In this document: piece by piece, positions 61,801-64,000 of the stretch
How the letters are laid out: each line of letters starts with the position of its first letter
How positions within the stretch are numbered: position 1 is the stretch's first letter
Origin: Marisa cornuarietis
Lineage: Eukaryota; Mollusca; Gastropoda; Architaenioglossa; Ampullariidae
Assembly: GCA_004794655.1 (NCBI GenBank)
Contig: SMMW01000001.1
Span: 18,678,501 to 18,742,500 of the forward strand
Direction of reading: 5' to 3'
DNA: 64,000 nt
Program-made: the position numbers and the translations under genes
Notes under the pieces: model-generated
Seen by the model: the letters and a program-made list of their open reading frames with translations, nothing else
Database searches by the model: none
What the model was told of the DNA's origin: nothing

Positions 61801-62178
61801 CGTTCGTTCGTTTTCATGTGTGCGTGCGTAGGTTCGTTCGTTCGTTCGTTTTCATGCGTGCGTGGGTTTGGTCGTTTGTTTTTATGCGTGCGTGGGTTTG
61901 TTCGTTCGTTTGTTTTCATGCGTGCGTGGGTTTGTTCGTTCGTTTGTTTCCATGCGTGCGTAGGTTCGTTTGTTCGTTCGTTCGTTTTCATGCGTGCGTA
62001 GGTTCGTTTGTTCGTTCGTTCGTTTTCATGTGTGCGTGCGTAGGTTTGTTCGTTCGTTCGTTTTCATGCGTGCGTGTGTACGTTCGTTTGTTCATTCGTT
62101 CGTTTTCATGCGTGCGTGCGTACGTTCGTTTGTTCGTTCGTCCTCATGCGTGCAGGTGTACGTTCGTTCGTTCATTTA
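61801..62178. repeat. (TTCG)-based minisatellite, ~40-50 bp units
   Basis: About eight units of (gttc)n-g-ttttcatgcgtgcgtag-gttcg with small length changes. The arrays are open on both strands and produce repetitive FVRSF/FMRA frames that are not genes. Confidence 0.9.
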
Positions 62179-62479
62179 AGGCATTATGCATAACTGATAA
62201 GCGTTGAAATGTGTTCTTCTACAGGGATGGCCGAGGTCTTTCTTCGCTCGGCTTGGAATACCCCGTCTATTGAATAAAAAAAGAAAAGTTGTAATGTCAC
62301 CAGATGACTTCACTGCTTTCAGCCAGTGCAAATCTGAACTGTACATCTGAAATCTTGGGATGAAAAGTCAGCAAAAAGCTGAAGGAATAACCTTTCCATT
62401 TCTATCCACACGACGATTACATCCGCATTCTATTTTATATCTTTTGTATCATGTATCACTCTTTCACCCAGGTCCACGT

Positions 62480-62565
62480 ATTCTTTTGTGAAGCGCATTA
62501 AGCTCACTACCCACTGAGGAAAAGTGCTAGACATTCAATTAATTTTTTTTTATTTATCTATGTTT
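62480..62565 (+). mobile_element. LINE/SINE 3'-tail remnant
   Basis: Contains tgtgaagcgcattaagctca, aaaagtgctagacattcaat and an AT-rich tail, similar in layout to the tails at 5633 (inverted) and 43010. Class unknown. Confidence 0.35.
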
Positions 62566-63159
62566 GTATGTAATTGAGTTTTGAACACTATACATGGATT
62601 CTTTACAAGTTAGCAGAAAACAATGACAAATCTCTGTTTACGAGGATAACCAAATAAACAAAACTTATGCTTTTTTTTTTTACATATAGCCCTCGATCTA
62701 AGTAAAAAATTCTGAAACACTACATTACTACAAAGCAAAGGGATTAAAATCGCAAGAAAGAAAATTAAAATATTTACAAAGATTGGGGTTGATGTCTAGA
62801 TTGACAAAGATTAATTTTTTTAAACTAATGATAAGTAACATGCGATTCATGTTCATTTTGTCAATGTTAGTAACACGTGTTAGTAACAAGTGTTCACAAT
62901 GGATGGACGCCTCTGTTAGCGATGAAGGTTTTGATGTTGATGTTGCATGTCCTCCTTTGAAGTGGTAGGGACTGGATTCCGTTTTGCTGGAGGTGTGAAC
63001 CGAGAGCGTGAGAAAGATGCAAAGATAAATAAGAAAATTCAACATTTAAATTTATGTCTCTAACTCCTCGTGCTTAACATTTTGAACACCTGTGACTAAA
63101 CTTTGCACTTACTTAATTCTCGGAATCTAACTGTATCTTATATATCTACACACACACCC
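62566..63159. other. AT-rich intergenic, nothing recognised
   Basis: Overlapping frames on both strands near 62728-63045 have no domain or splice logic. Confidence 0.4.
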
Positions 63160-63290
63160 ACAGGGTACCTGACTTCGCCAGGGTTGCAGACTCTTTCAAT
63201 TGTAATTTTATTATCAACTTTAGATGCATCATTACAGTTGTATACATTTGAGTCTCGCTTATTCACGCGAGAAGTCAGTGAAGCGAAATA
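63160..63290 (+). repeat. Diverged repeat, copy 2 (copy 1 at 57015-57135)
   Basis: Contains cagggtacc, ttatcaactttagatgcatc and ttattcacgcgagaagtcag, matching copy 1 in order and strand. Confidence 0.5.
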
Positions 63291-63407
63291 GTGAAACATT
63301 TGTAATCTTGATGTGAATGATGTCCCATATCTCAACGGACTGACAGCTCATGTTCGGCAACTTTTGCTAGTGATAGGACGAACTAGATGTATACAATCAG
63401 TGTTTTC

Positions 63408-63408
63408 A

Positions 63409-63465
<57 letters not shown>

Positions 63466-63535
63466 TCTCTCTCTGCTTTATACGACACACACGCAAACAA
63501 ACAAATAAACAAACATCGCTACACTCTGACTTATA

Positions 63536-63625
<90 letters not shown>

Positions 63626-63628
63626 CTT
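63408..63628. repeat. Complementary (CGCA/CA)n and (GT)n(GA)n microsatellites
   Basis: (acgc)n then (ac)n and (tc)n at 63408-63474, followed after about 65 bp by about 33 GT units and (GA)n at 63538-63628. The two runs are largely reverse complements and could fold back. Confidence 0.9.
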
Positions 63629-64000
63629 CCTTCACGGAGTGCCAGTCATCTTCAGAGCCCTCGCAGAAGGTTAATGCAATGCCAGACACTAAGCTCTCTG
63701 CTCTGCGTCTATTTTATGAAAAGTAAATGATTTCGGCTCCGTTCTTCTCCACCATCTGCATCTGGACCAGAAGCAGGTGTAGGTGGCTCTGGTCTAATGT
63801 TTACTGCTCCAGCTTTTCTTGCAGGTAGCGAAAACACAACTATAGTCGTGAGTGGTACGCCTGGTCCAGGTGCTCAGCGGAGATATGTTGGTCAGATGGT
63901 CGCCGAGTCCTCCTCCCACACAAGTACACACCCCTCCAAGATTTTATTTTCTTCCTGCTTCTCTTCCCCCCCCCCCATTTTAGTTCACCTAGCTTCAAGC
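63629..64000. other. Right edge, no supported gene
   Basis: A good-looking acceptor (ccagcttttcttgcag, ending 63822) precedes an open stretch, GSENTTIVVSGTPGPGAQRR, but no family match or partner exon supports it. Confidence 0.25.

Noticed and set aside
61701..62207. 168-aa repetitive FVRSF frame
   Set aside because: Translation of a minisatellite that is open on both strands.
63823..63960. Possible exon after acceptor ccagcttttcttgcag
   Set aside because: In the phase needed by the 60599 donor it gives an immediate stop; no homology otherwise.

Overview
The window is animal nuclear DNA. The genes are split by short AT-rich introns with GT..AG borders. Intergenic space is full of (GT)n, (ATT)n and (GAY)n microsatellites, tRNA-headed SINEs and dead non-LTR retrotransposons. 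Gene content and repeat style suggest an invertebrate, most likely a mollusc and probably a gastropod; the phylum is inference, not something the sequence proves. Nothing bacterial, viral or CRISPR-like was seen.

The left 23 kb is a compact block of four conserved intracellular genes. MEMO1 (minus, 4957 down to 225, its 3' exons beyond the left edge) and NAA30 (minus, 10875 to 7717) face left. COA6 (plus, 13700 to 14357) points away from NAA30 across a shared upstream region that has been invaded by a LINE and a SINE. A BRMS1/BRMS1L-type Sin3-HDAC subunit (minus, 22895 to about 17432) converges on COA6, and their candidate poly(A) signals lie 12 bp apart. I rebuilt exon borders from conserved protein sequence and codon phase; all phases close. 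One BRMS1L intron is a minor-class (U12) AT-AC intron.

From 25.7 to 40 kb lies one large secreted-protein gene. A TATA box is followed by a signal-peptide exon (29301), one giant 4.2 kb exon with acidic, coiled-coil and cysteine-bearing regions, and three exons encoding a C-terminal fibrinogen-related domain (FReD). The predicted product is 1634 aa, far longer than ordinary ficolin or angiopoietin-like proteins and without immunoglobulin domains. Two features stand out. The end of the first FReD exon together with its splice donor is repeated about six more times in decayed form in the following intron. Most of the gene also lies between two inverted 1.4-1.5 kb copies of an apparent non-autonomous DNA transposon. 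The last intron carries an antisense tRNA-Gln(CTG)-like gene.

From 40 to 64 kb the window is gene-poor. It holds microsatellites, SINE copies, a LINE 3' end matching one at 6.3 kb, low-complexity tracts, a (TTCG)-based minisatellite, several diverged direct repeats, and one TATA-led open frame with a signal peptide at 60.26 kb that may be a first exon. Most long open frames here are products of simple repeats and are not reported as genes.
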